This document shows positions 53,832 through 61,641 of a stretch of DNA of 64,000 nucleotides, piece by piece (position 1 is the stretch's first letter; the number at the start of each line of letters is the position of its first letter). A program made the position numbers and the translations under genes. The notes beneath the pieces are model-generated. The model had not been told where the DNA came from and ran no database searches. It saw nothing but the letters and a program-made list of their open reading frames with translations. Source of the DNA: Isoptericola cucumis (lineage in GTDB: Bacteria; Actinomycetota; Actinomycetes; Actinomycetales; Cellulomonadaceae); the NCBI RefSeq assembly GCF_014635665.1, contig NZ_BMDG01000001.1, forward strand, positions 372,001 to 436,000. The letters run 5' to 3'.

Positions 53832-54866
53832 TCAGGCCGGTCGCGAGCGGGGCCGCAGGCGCACGTCGGGCAGGGCGGGCGCGCGCAGCGGACCGTCGTC
53901 GTACCCGTGCACCTGGCCGAAGCGCCGGTCGGCGGCACCGGCCGCGTAGGCCGTGCGGTCGCCGCCGCCGCCGTCGGCCACCTGGGCCATCCAGTCGGCA
54001 CGGGCCGCCACGATCTCCTCGTGGGTGCGGCCGACGAAGTTCCACCACATGACGACGTCCTCGTCGAACGGCTCGCCGCCGATGAGGACGGCGCGCGCGG
54101 GCGCGTCGCCCGCCGTCACGACCAGGCGGTCCGGTCCGGGCGCGACGTAACCGAGGGCCGCCGGCGGGACGACGTCGCCGGCGAGGGTGACGTCGCCCGT
54201 GTCGACCAGGAGCGCGTGCTCGAACCCGGGGTCCACGCCGAGCTCGACTCGCCCGCCCGGGGGCAGGTCGACCTGGGCCCCGACGAGCGGGCTGTACGTC
54301 GTGGCCGGGGACGTGAGCGTCGCGCCTGCCACGTCGAGCGACCCCATGAACACCTGCACCCGCGCCCCGTCGACCTCGGCGACGGGCAGGTCCCCGTGGT
54401 GCTCGAAGTGCGGTGCCACGTCCTTGTGCGCAGCCGGCAGCACGGTCCACAGCTGGACGCCGTGCAGGGTGGGCGTGCGGTCGCGGGCGGGCGACTCCTC
54501 GGAGTGCGAGATCCCGACGCCCGCCGTCATGAGGTTGAGCTCCCCCGGCCGGACGGTGACGAGGGAACCCACCGAGTCGCGGTGCACGATGTCGCCCTCG
54601 AAGAGCCAGGAGACCGTCTGGAGCCCGATGTGCGGGTGCGGCGGCACCTGCATGCCCGCCGAGCGGGAGACGTCGTCGGGCCCGTAGTGGTCGCAGAAGC
54701 ACCAGGCGCCGACGAGGGACCGCTGCCGCTGCGGGATGGTGCGGCGCACGTTCATCGCGCGCGGTCCCCCGAGCGGCACGTCGCGCGCGGTGAGGAGCTC
54801 GACGCCTGCGGGCCGCTCACCGGCGGTGCAGGTGCGCTCGACCGGGCGGGTCTCGAGGTTGCTCAT
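53832..54866 (-). CDS. Pirin-family cupin protein
   Basis: This is a 344-residue bicupin. The N-terminal cupin (about 75-160) has HPHIGLQTVSWLFEGDIVHRDSVG, with His metal ligands, and LMTAGVGISHSEESPA. The C-terminal cupin has LLVDTGDVTLAGDVVPP and ends with LIGGEPFDEDVVMWWNFVGR, the family's typical closing block. Pirins include quercetinases and transcriptional cofactors; the role here is not known. Start ATG 54866. It is convergent with the preceding F420-type gene, with 7 bases between stops. Confidence 0.92.
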   Translation of the reverse strand: MSNLETRPVERTCTAGERPAGVELLTARDVPLGGPRAMNVRRTIPQRQRSLVGAWCFCDHYGPDDVSRSAGMQVPPHPHIGLQTVSWLFEGDIVHRDSVGSLVTVRPGELNLMTAGVGISHSEESPARDRTPTLHGVQLWTVLPAAHKDVAPHFEHHGDLPVAEVDGARVQVFMGSLDVAGATLTSPATTYSPLVGAQVDLPPGGRVELGVDPGFEHALLVDTGDVTLAGDVVPPAALGYVAPGPDRLVVTAGDAPARAVLIGGEPFDEDVVMWWNFVGRTHEEIVAARADWMAQVADGGGGDRTAYAAGAADRRFGQVHGYDDGPLRAPALPDVRLRPRSRPA

Positions 54867-54942
54867 GGGGGCGAGCGTCTCATGTCGGGCCCTGCCCCGT
54901 GGGCCGACGACGGTGTCGGCCCCGGGGCGGGGCGATCGGGTG

Positions 54943-54975
54943 CCGAGGCCCCCCGGGGCGGCCGGGGGGCCTCGG
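54943..54975. terminator. GC-rich hairpin upstream of the pirin gene
   Basis: A 14-bp perfect stem, CCGAGGCCCCCCGG with CCGGGGGGCCTCGG, has a 5-base loop. A second dyad, CCTCTGATC (54989-54997) and GATCAGAGG (55010-55018), lies just beyond. The first has terminator form for a minus-strand transcript coming from the non-coding region; the second could be an operator. Confidence 0.65.
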
Positions 54976-55018
54976 AGATGACCGCGTACCTCTGATCGAC
55001 GATCCCGGGGATCAGAGG

Positions 55019-55721
55019 CGCCGTGGTCGACGTCACGGCCCCGGCGGTTCGTCGTCCCCGGTGCGGCTCCTGCGCGACACTGTGGCGCGCCATCGCCCCA
55101 CCGGGATCCGTTCTCCACGAACCGCCGGACGCGGGTGGTCTTCCGGCCCCGTACAGGCTCCTGTGTCGTCACCCACAACCCGCACCGCGGTACGGGACGG
55201 CCCGTCGTTCTCCGGTCGACCGGCGTCTCGTGGAGGAGGCCGCGACCGTGCGTCGCAGGGGATCGGCGGCCCGATCTCCACGAGACCGGTACGCACGTTT
55301 CTAGACCTGGTCGCAGCGCTGTGCAAGGGGTCTGGAGCAACTTTTCGGCCCGGTCTCGTCGGCCACAGGCTCGTCCACAGGAGCAGCCCCGGAATCCCCA
55401 CACCGCCCACAGGCCTGTGGAAACAATCTGTGGACGAACACTCCGCACGCACGGCACCGGCAGCGTCCGCGATGCGGACCATGACCCGGTCGACACGGAC
55501 CACCTTCCCCGCCCCCTCCCGCGCAATCCGCAGGATTCCGCGGCTCCCACCCCTCGGGCGGACGTCGCACCCTGGGACGACGGCCGGTCGCGCGCCGTCC
55601 GCGACCGCGGGACGACGGATCGCCGCAGGTGAGCGGCGTCACAGCCGGGCCGGCGGCCGCGGTGGACACAGCCTGTGGATAACTCGGGCTGTCTCCACAG
55701 GCACGCCGTCGGACCGTGCCG
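55019..55721. other. Roughly 700-bp non-coding region with DnaA-box-like sites
   Basis: No frame here has convincing protein-like composition. The region holds a perfect consensus DnaA box, TTATCCACA (minus strand, 55674-55682). TCGTCCACA occurs at 55371-55379 and again on the minus strand at 55429-55437. Weaker variants are at 55394-55402, 55416-55424 and 55691-55699. Short AT-richer patches (around 55300 and 55420) stand out from the GC-rich surroundings. dnaA, dnaN, rpmH and parAB are absent, so it is not a standard oriC neighbourhood. It may be a DnaA-binding or titration locus. Confidence 0.6.
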
Positions 55722-56708
55722 TCAGACCCAGGCCCGGGCCCCGGGCACCTCCGCGAGCCGGGCGTCCAGCGCCTGGGGCGTCACCACGAACCCGTCGTCG
55801 TCGACGACCGTGCCGCCCACCCGGCGGCACAGCTCCTGCGCCAGCCGCGCGTGCAGCACCCGCGTCCGCGCACGGGCGATGAGGTGCACCCCCGACGGAC
55901 GCTCCACCAGGAGCTCCTCCGCGTCCTGCGGCTCCCACCGGACCCGGTACGCGACCGCCCTCCCCTGCTCGCCCACCACCGGCCGCGGCCAGCCCTCGGC
56001 ACGGACGACGTCGACCACCGTCGCCCCGTCGTACGGGGTGGCGGCGACCACGCGATAGTCCGCGCCCACGCTCCCGTCCTGTGCCGGTCGCGCCGTCGCG
56101 ACGAGCGTCCGGACGGCCGCGAGGAGGTCGGCGGGCGTCAGCACGCGCGACGTCCACAGCGTGAGGTCGACGCCGGACGACGGGTCGGGGCGCAGCGCCT
56201 CGCGCCCGTCCGCGAGCAGCACGCCGCCGGCCCGGCGGGCCGCGGCGACCGCCCAGCGCACCACCTCCAGCTCGCCCCGCTCGGGCAGACCGGCCGCGAA
56301 GGCGCGGGCGATGCCGTCCGGGTCGTCGTACGTCGCGGGCTGCGGGCCGCGCGCGTCGTGCCCTCCGTCGAGGCGGTCCAGCGCCCACGCGGCCGCCGGG
56401 TCGACGACCCCGAGCGCGCGGGCGCGGGCCGGGGCCACCTCGAACGGGCCGGTGGCGCGGTGCTCGTCGCCCAGTCGCAGCACCGCGGGCCCGGGCGGGG
56501 GCTCGGGCGCGCGCCGCAGGCCGCGGAAGCGGGCACCGAGCGACGGTGGCGGCGGGGCGCCGGGGGCGGGCGGCGGCGTCAGCCAGACGGTGTCGTCGAA
56601 CCACGCGGCGGCCAGGCCGGCGACCTCCGCGGGGCCCGTCGCGGCCGGCACGACCAGCACGTGGCCGGCCGAGTGCTGGTCGGGGACGAGGGACTGGTCG
56701 GAGGCCAT
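55722..56708 (-). CDS. Conserved actinobacterial protein, unrecognised family (paralog of 48452-49570)
   Basis: This is a soluble protein of 328 residues that I do not recognise. Blocks match the gene at 48452-49570 in order: GELEVVRWAVAAARRAGGVLL, VDLTLWTSRVLTPADLLAAV, RAVAYRVRWEPQDAEELLVE and VHLIARARTRVLHARLAQEL. The N-terminal third is more divergent and holds a Pro-rich loop. No catalytic motif is evident. It sits next to the DnaA-box-like region and is co-oriented with the DinB-like gene upstream. Confidence 0.75.
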   Translation of the reverse strand: MASDQSLVPDQHSAGHVLVVPAATGPAEVAGLAAAWFDDTVWLTPPPAPGAPPPPSLGARFRGLRRAPEPPPGPAVLRLGDEHRATGPFEVAPARARALGVVDPAAAWALDRLDGGHDARGPQPATYDDPDGIARAFAAGLPERGELEVVRWAVAAARRAGGVLLADGREALRPDPSSGVDLTLWTSRVLTPADLLAAVRTLVATARPAQDGSVGADYRVVAATPYDGATVVDVVRAEGWPRPVVGEQGRAVAYRVRWEPQDAEELLVERPSGVHLIARARTRVLHARLAQELCRRVGGTVVDDDGFVVTPQALDARLAEVPGARAWV

Positions 56709-56815
56709 GGAAGCGGAACGTACCGGGCAGATCGCCCGGAGGGGTCACGCACGAGACACGAACGGGTCACGACTGCGTCACGGGCGCCCCGTGACGCCTG
56801 CGCCGCGCCGGCCCC

Positions 56816-57379
56816 TCAGGCGCGGACGTCGTGCAGGTGGTGGACGAAGTCGTGCACGAAGTACTGCCCGAGCGTCCGCACGGTGAACTCCGACCCGTCG
56901 GACCGGCGGCCGGCGCGCTCCTCGTCGGCCGGCGCGACGGCGTCGAACCGGTCGGCGACGACGCGGCCCGCCTGCTCGAGCTCGTCCGCGAGCACGGCGG
57001 GGTCCTGCCCGGCGTAGTCGCCCTCGAGGGCGGCGACGTCCTGGTCCCAGTTCGCGAACTGCGGGTCGCGGACGGTCAGGATCTGCACGAGCCGCTCGTC
57101 GAAGATCCGGAACACGTCCCGCACGTGGGCGGCGTACTCGAGCGGCGACCAGACGCCCGGCTGGGGCCGCTCCCCCACCTCCGGGCGGGCGAGCACGGCA
57201 CGCCAGCGGGGCAGGCTGTCGCGCACCACCGTGCCGACGTCCGCCACCGGGACCCCGGCGGCCGTGAAGCCGCACTCGGGGCACGTCCGGGACAGCACCC
57301 AGGTCCAGTCCTTGGTGTCGGGCACGATGCCGTCCGGCTGGGCGGCGGGCACGTCGGGGGAGCCGGTGGAGTCGGTCAC
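56816..57379 (-). CDS. DinB-family protein
   Basis: This is a 187-residue four-helix-bundle protein of the DinB/YfiT superfamily. Likely metal ligands are His in WSPLEYAAHVRDVF and the pair in FVHDFVHHLHDVRA near the C-terminus. An N-terminal Cys pair (RTCPECGFTAAG) looks like half a zinc knuckle. DinB-like proteins include thiol-dependent transferases, and most have no known role. GTG 57379 is used as start. It is divergent from a TetR gene across a 62-bp interval with an inverted repeat. Confidence 0.85.
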   Translation of the reverse strand: MTDSTGSPDVPAAQPDGIVPDTKDWTWVLSRTCPECGFTAAGVPVADVGTVVRDSLPRWRAVLARPEVGERPQPGVWSPLEYAAHVRDVFRIFDERLVQILTVRDPQFANWDQDVAALEGDYAGQDPAVLADELEQAGRVVADRFDAVAPADEERAGRRSDGSEFTVRTLGQYFVHDFVHHLHDVRA

Positions 57380-57412
57380 AACGGCACCATAGCGCCGCCC
57401 CCTGGTCCCAGG

Positions 57413-57442
57413 TGCTGACAACGGCTGCCTATGATGTCAGCA
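57413..57442. promoter_or_regulatory. Inverted repeat at the TetR start, probable autoregulatory operator
   Basis: TGCTGACA (57413-57420) and TGTCAGCA (57435-57442) form a perfect 8-bp dyad with a 14-bp spacer. The right arm reaches the TetR start codon, so binding should block transcription of both the TetR gene and the divergent DinB-like gene. Confidence 0.75.
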
Positions 57443-58044
57443 TGCCCAAGATCATCGGCAAGAGCCTCCACGAGCACCGCCAGATGACCCGGCACAAGCT
57501 GTTCACCGCCTTGTCGACGCTGATGTCGGAACGCGGCTTCGACTCCATCACGCTCGCCGACATCGCGACGGCAGCCGGGGTCGGTCGCACCGCCGTCTAC
57601 AACCACTTCCCTGACAAGGAGGCGCTGCTGCTGGGGTTCATCACGCACGAGACCGAGCAGTACGCGCAGACGCTGGAGCGCGCGCTCGCCGAGGTCGACG
57701 ACCCCGTCGCACAGCTGCGCACCTACATCCGCCAGCAGGCGCAGCTCGCCCGCGTCTTCCACCTGGCGCCCGGTCCCGACCTGCGGACCGTGCTCTCCCG
57801 CAGCACGCAGGCGCGCCTGCGCGAGCACGCCGAGATCGTGGAGTCGATCCTCAAGCGGATCCTGCGGGCCGGCATCGCCAACGGCGAGTTCCCCCGCCAG
57901 GACATCGAGCCCACCGTGCAGCTCGTCAACGCCTGCCTGTCCGGGCGGCTGATCCCCGAGGACCCCGCGGCGCGCGAGCGGGCGATCCGCGCGGCCGAGG
58001 TGTTCGTGCTGCGGGCGGTCGGCGCGCAGGAGGCGGCGGCCTGA
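57442..58044 (+). CDS. TetR/AcrR-family transcriptional regulator
   Basis: This is a 200-residue regulator. The helix-turn-helix is at about residues 15-60 (LFTALSTLMSERGFDSITLADIATAAGVGRTAVYNHF). The ligand-binding domain includes QLARVFHLAPGPDLRTVL and a TetR C-terminal motif. The start codon lies in the right arm of an inverted repeat, consistent with self-control and control of the divergent DinB-like gene. The ligand is unknown. Confidence 0.92.
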   Translation: MPKIIGKSLHEHRQMTRHKLFTALSTLMSERGFDSITLADIATAAGVGRTAVYNHFPDKEALLLGFITHETEQYAQTLERALAEVDDPVAQLRTYIRQQAQLARVFHLAPGPDLRTVLSRSTQARLREHAEIVESILKRILRAGIANGEFPRQDIEPTVQLVNACLSGRLIPEDPAARERAIRAAEVFVLRAVGAQEAAA

Positions 58045-58075
58045 CCCACCCGGTCGTCCGGGTCGGCGGCCCGGG

Positions 58076-58942
58076 TCAGCTGCCGGGCGTCCAGGCGTCC
58101 GCGGGCCGGTGCCGGTGCTCCGGCGGCGGCGGCGAGTACTTCTGCGGCACCGGCGCCAGGTGCGCGCGGGCGAACAGCAACGACGCCTCGAGGTCGGCGT
58201 GCCGCTCGTGGGCGGTGCGCGCCTTGCGGGTCGAGATCTCGACGACGACGTCGCCGCCGAACCCGCGCCGCTCGAGGTCCTCGAGGACGGCGGCGCAGCC
58301 CATGTCGCCCCGCCCCGGCACGAGGTGCTCGTCACGGGCCGACGCCGTCCCGTCGGCGAGGTGCACGTGCCGCAGCCGGTCGCCGAACCCGGCGACGAGC
58401 GCGAGGCCGTCCTGCTGCGCGACGGCCGCGTGCGACAGGTCGAGGGTCACCGCGTCGTAGTCGTGGTCGGCGGGGTCCCACCCCGGCAGGTACGCCTTCA
58501 GCTCCCGCTCGCCCTTCGAGCGCGGCCGCCACGGGTACATGTTCTCGACCGCGACCGTCACCTCGCCGGACTCGTTGAGCTCGTGCACGAGGTCCTGGAA
58601 CTGGCGCGCGTACTTGTACTGCCAGCGGAACGGCGGGTGCACGACGACGGTCGACGCGCCCAGCTCCCCCGCCATGTCGACGGCGCGGCGCAGCTTCGAC
58701 GCGGGCGCCCGGCCCCACACGCGCTGGCTCACCAGCAGGGTAGGGGCGTGGATCGAGCGCACCGGCACGCCGTGCTCGTCGGCGAGGCGGGTCAGGGCGG
58801 CCGGGTCCTGCGTCGCGTCGTCCGACCACACCATGACCTCGACGCCGTCGTACCCGAGCTCCGCCGCCACCTCGAAGGCGAACCCCGCGCGCCGCGGGTA
58901 CACCGAGGCGGTCGAGAGCGTGACGGGGATCGATGCGGCCAT
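58076..58942 (-). CDS. Sugar phosphate isomerase/epimerase (AP endonuclease 2 fold)
   Basis: This is a 288-residue TIM-barrel protein of the xylose-isomerase-like AP2 family. It shows FAFEVAAELGYDGVEVMVW near residue 22, STVVVHPPFRWQYKYARQF near 96, TVAVENMYPWRP (metal Glu), VTLDLSHAAVAQ (metal Asp, His), RHVHLADGT and VVVEISTRK (metal Glu). Substrates in this family include sugars and inositols. The C-terminus has a Pro/His-rich tail. Start ATG 58942 is used; much longer upstream frames overlap the divergent HAD gene. Confidence 0.9.
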   Translation of the reverse strand: MAASIPVTLSTASVYPRRAGFAFEVAAELGYDGVEVMVWSDDATQDPAALTRLADEHGVPVRSIHAPTLLVSQRVWGRAPASKLRRAVDMAGELGASTVVVHPPFRWQYKYARQFQDLVHELNESGEVTVAVENMYPWRPRSKGERELKAYLPGWDPADHDYDAVTLDLSHAAVAQQDGLALVAGFGDRLRHVHLADGTASARDEHLVPGRGDMGCAAVLEDLERRGFGGDVVVEISTRKARTAHERHADLEASLLFARAHLAPVPQKYSPPPPEHRHRPADAWTPGS

Positions 58943-59017
58943 GGGTCGCACGATAGCCGCCACGTCTGAACGGCGGCTGACAACCGGCTGTCCGCCCGCC
59001 CCGGATAAGGTCGCGCC

Positions 59018-59665
59018 ATGGTGCGCGCGGTGGTGTTCGACGTCGGAGAGACCCTGATCGACGAGACCCGGATCTGGACCCGCTGGGCGGAGCGGCTGGG
59101 CGTCCCCGCCCTGACGTTCATGGGCGTGCTCGGCGGCTGCGCCGCGCTCGACCTCTCGCACCGCCGGGCGTTCGAGCTGGTCCGGCCCGACGTCGACGTG
59201 CCCGCCGAGCTCGCGCGCTGGGCCGCCGACGACCCCGACGGCCTGCGGGAGAACTTCGACGCCGACGACCTCTACCCGGACGTGCGGCCGGCGCTCGCGG
59301 CGCTGCGCGCCGCCGGGCTCGCCGTCGTCGTCGCCGGGAACCAGCCGCCGCAGGCGCGCGCGGCCCTGGAGGCCATGGACCTGCCCGTCGACGCGATCCG
59401 CACCTCCGACGAGTGGGGCGTGCAGAAGCCCGAGCCGGCGTTCTTCGCCAGGGTCGCCGAGCTCGCGGGGCTCCCGCCCGCCGACATCGCCTACGTCGGC
59501 GACCGCCTCGACAACGACGTGCTGCCCGCCGCCGACGCCGGGATGCGGCCGGTCCTGCTGCGCCGCGGCCCCTGGGGCTACCTGCACGCCGAGCGCCCCG
59601 AGGCGGCCCGCGCCACCGTCGTCGACTCGTTGCACGACCTGGTCCCGCTGCTCGCCGGCCCCTGA
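59018..59665 (+). CDS. HAD-family hydrolase
   Basis: This is a 215-residue HAD hydrolase with cap of the C1 type. Motif I is VVFDVGETLID at residue 5, with FDVGET replacing the usual DxDxT second Asp by Gly-Glu, a variant common in haloacid dehalogenase-like subgroups. Motif II is VVVAGNQPP, motif III is WGVQKPEPAFF and motif IV is IAYVGDRLDNDVLPA. The second Asp being absent may lessen phosphatase activity or shift it to other bonds. It precedes a phosphotransferase gene by 24 bases. Confidence 0.87.
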   Translation: MVRAVVFDVGETLIDETRIWTRWAERLGVPALTFMGVLGGCAALDLSHRRAFELVRPDVDVPAELARWAADDPDGLRENFDADDLYPDVRPALAALRAAGLAVVVAGNQPPQARAALEAMDLPVDAIRTSDEWGVQKPEPAFFARVAELAGLPPADIAYVGDRLDNDVLPAADAGMRPVLLRRGPWGYLHAERPEAARATVVDSLHDLVPLLAGP

Positions 59666-59689
59666 CGGCGCTCGGCTACGCTCACGCGC

Positions 59690-60682
59690 ATGCTCACCAA
59701 GACCGCGGTCAGCGCCGACCAGGTCGCCGCGCTCGTCGCCCCGCTGGGCGTCGTCGCGCGGGTCGAACCCCTGACCGGCGGGCTGTTCGCGAGCGTCCAG
59801 CGCGTCGACCTCGCCGACGGGCGCCGCGTCGTGGTCAAGGTGACCGGGGCCGACACGTCCCGCCTGCTGCGCTACGAGCGCGGCCTGCTGGGCACCGAGG
59901 CGAGCGTCGACCGGCTCGCCCACGACGCCGGGATCCCCGTCCCGCGGGTGCTGCACGTGGACGCGACGCGCGCCCACGTGGACGGCGACGCGCTCGTCAC
60001 GACCTTCCTCGACGGCGCCCTGTGGAGCACGCTCGACCTCGACGAGCACGCGACCGCCCGCGCCCGCCGGTCCCTCGGCGGCGTCATGGCGTCGCTGCAC
60101 CGGATCACCGGAGACCGGTTCGGCTACCCGGCGCCCGAGGCCCGCCTCGGCGCGGCCACCTGGCCGGAGGCCTTCGCCGCGATGGCGCACGCCGTCCTCG
60201 ACGACGCCGGCCGGTGGGGCGTGCCGCTGCCCGCCGACCGGCTGCGGGCCGCCGTCGAGCGCCACCGAGGCCTGCTCGCCCGCGTCACCACCCCCCGCCT
60301 GGTGCACGCCGACCTGTGGCCGGGCAACCTGCTGCTCGACCCGCGCGCCGGCACCGTCGTCGGCGTGCTCGACGCCGAGCGCGCGCTGTGGGGCGACCCG
60401 CTGTTCGAGCTCGTCGGGTGCGACCAGCTCGGGGTCGGGGCGGTCGACGCCGGCCTGCTGGCCGGCTACCGGTCGGCCGGCGGGCACCTGGGGCTGGGCG
60501 ACGGCACGCCCGGCGCCGGCGACCCCGACGCCTGGACCCGGCTGCGGCTGTACCGCGCGTACTTCGCGTGCCTGCTGGTCGTGGAGGTCGTGCCGCGCGG
60601 GTACACCGGGCCGTGGGTCGCCGAGCACGAGGCGGCGGCGCGCGCCAACCTCGAGCGCATGCTCACCGAGCTCGGCGCCTGA
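59690..60682 (+). CDS. Aminoglycoside/fructosamine-kinase-like phosphotransferase
   Basis: This is a 330-residue APH-fold kinase. It has the N-lobe lysine region RRVVVKVTGADT near residue 47, the catalytic loop RLVHADLWPGNLLLD (HxDxxxxN) near 204, and the metal-binding Asp in VVGVLDAERALWGDPLFEL near 222. The D-W-P-G-N form is nearest to fructosamine kinases and choline kinase-like proteins. It follows a HAD phosphatase closely on the same strand. The substrate is not predicted. Confidence 0.87.
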   Translation: MLTKTAVSADQVAALVAPLGVVARVEPLTGGLFASVQRVDLADGRRVVVKVTGADTSRLLRYERGLLGTEASVDRLAHDAGIPVPRVLHVDATRAHVDGDALVTTFLDGALWSTLDLDEHATARARRSLGGVMASLHRITGDRFGYPAPEARLGAATWPEAFAAMAHAVLDDAGRWGVPLPADRLRAAVERHRGLLARVTTPRLVHADLWPGNLLLDPRAGTVVGVLDAERALWGDPLFELVGCDQLGVGAVDAGLLAGYRSAGGHLGLGDGTPGAGDPDAWTRLRLYRAYFACLLVVEVVPRGYTGPWVAEHEAAARANLERMLTELGA

Positions 60683-60686
60683 CCCG

Positions 60687-61514
60687 TCAGCCGGTCCAGC
60701 CGAGGCCGCCCATGGCGTTCAGCGCCAGCAGCACGCCGAGGATGCCGAGCACCCAGCCGGTCATCTCGGCGGCGTTCTTGGACAGCCACGCCTCGAGCCG
60801 GCGCAGCAGCGGGTCGACCCGGCGTGCGGCGACCAGCCGGGCCGCCGTGAGCAGCAGCGCCGGCAGCACCATGACGACGCAGTACGCGGCCAGGACCCCG
60901 CCGGCGACCGGCGTCGTCAGGTCGGACGCCGTGAGCAGGCCGATCGCCGCGAGGTACGGCAGCATCGTGCCCACCTCCAGCGCGACGGCGCCCAGCGCCA
61001 GCCCCATGAGCGGCGCGACCGAGGCCCGGCTGCGCACGACCGTCGTGGTCGTGCCGACGGCGCCGGGTGCCGCGTCCGCGCCCGGCACGGCCGCGTCGAG
61101 GCCCATCGCACGCTCCCGCCAGCGCACCAGCCGTCCGGGGCGCGCGCCCTCCCGCTCGGCCCGCGCACGGGCCTTCTTGCCGTCGAAACGGAAGCTCAGC
61201 GCGACCAGCCCGATGCCCAGCAGCAGCTGCGCGATCATCACCGGCCGCGAGTCGAGGGCGTCGCCGAACCGGTCGAGGAAGGCCCCCGCCCCGAGCAGGA
61301 CGACCACCCCCACGGCGAGGTAGAACACCGCGACGGTGCCGAGGTAGGCGAGCAGGCGGCCCGGCCGGAGCCGGCCGGGTGCCATGAGCAGCCACACGGG
61401 GATGAGCAGGGTGCCGAAGCTCGTCGAGTCGACCAGCGCGAGCACGACGAGCACGCCGGCCATGGCGCCGAGCCCGGCACCCTCCAGCCCACCGAGGTCC
61501 AGGGGAAGATCCAT
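60687..61514 (-). CDS. GAP-family (Sap/LysE-like) membrane protein
   Basis: This is a 275-residue protein with six transmembrane segments. Segments include LGAMAGVLVVLALVDSTSFGTLLIPVWLL (with the D-S-x-S-x-G-T signature), VAVFYLAVGVVVLLGAG, and YLAAIGLLTASDL. The central loop of about 50 residues is charged. In mycobacteria, Gap and Sap proteins help move glycolipids to the surface. Here no lipid synthesis genes are adjacent. ATG 61514 is chosen, at the conserved start MDLPLDLGGL. Confidence 0.85.
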   Translation of the reverse strand: MDLPLDLGGLEGAGLGAMAGVLVVLALVDSTSFGTLLIPVWLLMAPGRLRPGRLLAYLGTVAVFYLAVGVVVLLGAGAFLDRFGDALDSRPVMIAQLLLGIGLVALSFRFDGKKARARAEREGARPGRLVRWRERAMGLDAAVPGADAAPGAVGTTTTVVRSRASVAPLMGLALGAVALEVGTMLPYLAAIGLLTASDLTTPVAGGVLAAYCVVMVLPALLLTAARLVAARRVDPLLRRLEAWLSKNAAEMTGWVLGILGVLLALNAMGGLGWTG

Positions 61515-61641
61515 GCCCCGATCCTCGCGGGCCGGCACGGGCGCGGTCGTCGCCCGATCGGGTGATCCTGCCGCGGGCCCGCGGCCCGCCGTACGCCGTT
61601 CGGACGACTCGCGCCGCGGCGCGCTGTGCTGGGATGGAGCC

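Noticed and set aside
55033-55503. Minus-strand frame of 156 codons in the same region
   Set aside because: It has somewhat better amino acid composition but no ribosome site or recognisable domain, and it covers DnaA-box-like sequences. Not enough support to call a gene.
55360-55700. Chromosomal origin oriC
   Set aside because: The box cluster is small, lacks a clear AT-rich unwinding element, and has no dnaA, dnaN, rpmH, gyrB or parAB nearby. Kept only as a DnaA-box-like region.
54899-55882. Open frame of 327 codons over the gene-free region
   Set aside because: The predicted product is Arg/Pro/Ser-rich with no family resemblance and overlaps the 3' end of the real minus-strand gene at 55722; treated as non-coding.
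58076-60628. An 850-codon minus-strand protein starting at 60628
   Set aside because: Only the last 288 codons match the isomerase family; the rest is antisense to the HAD and phosphotransferase genes.
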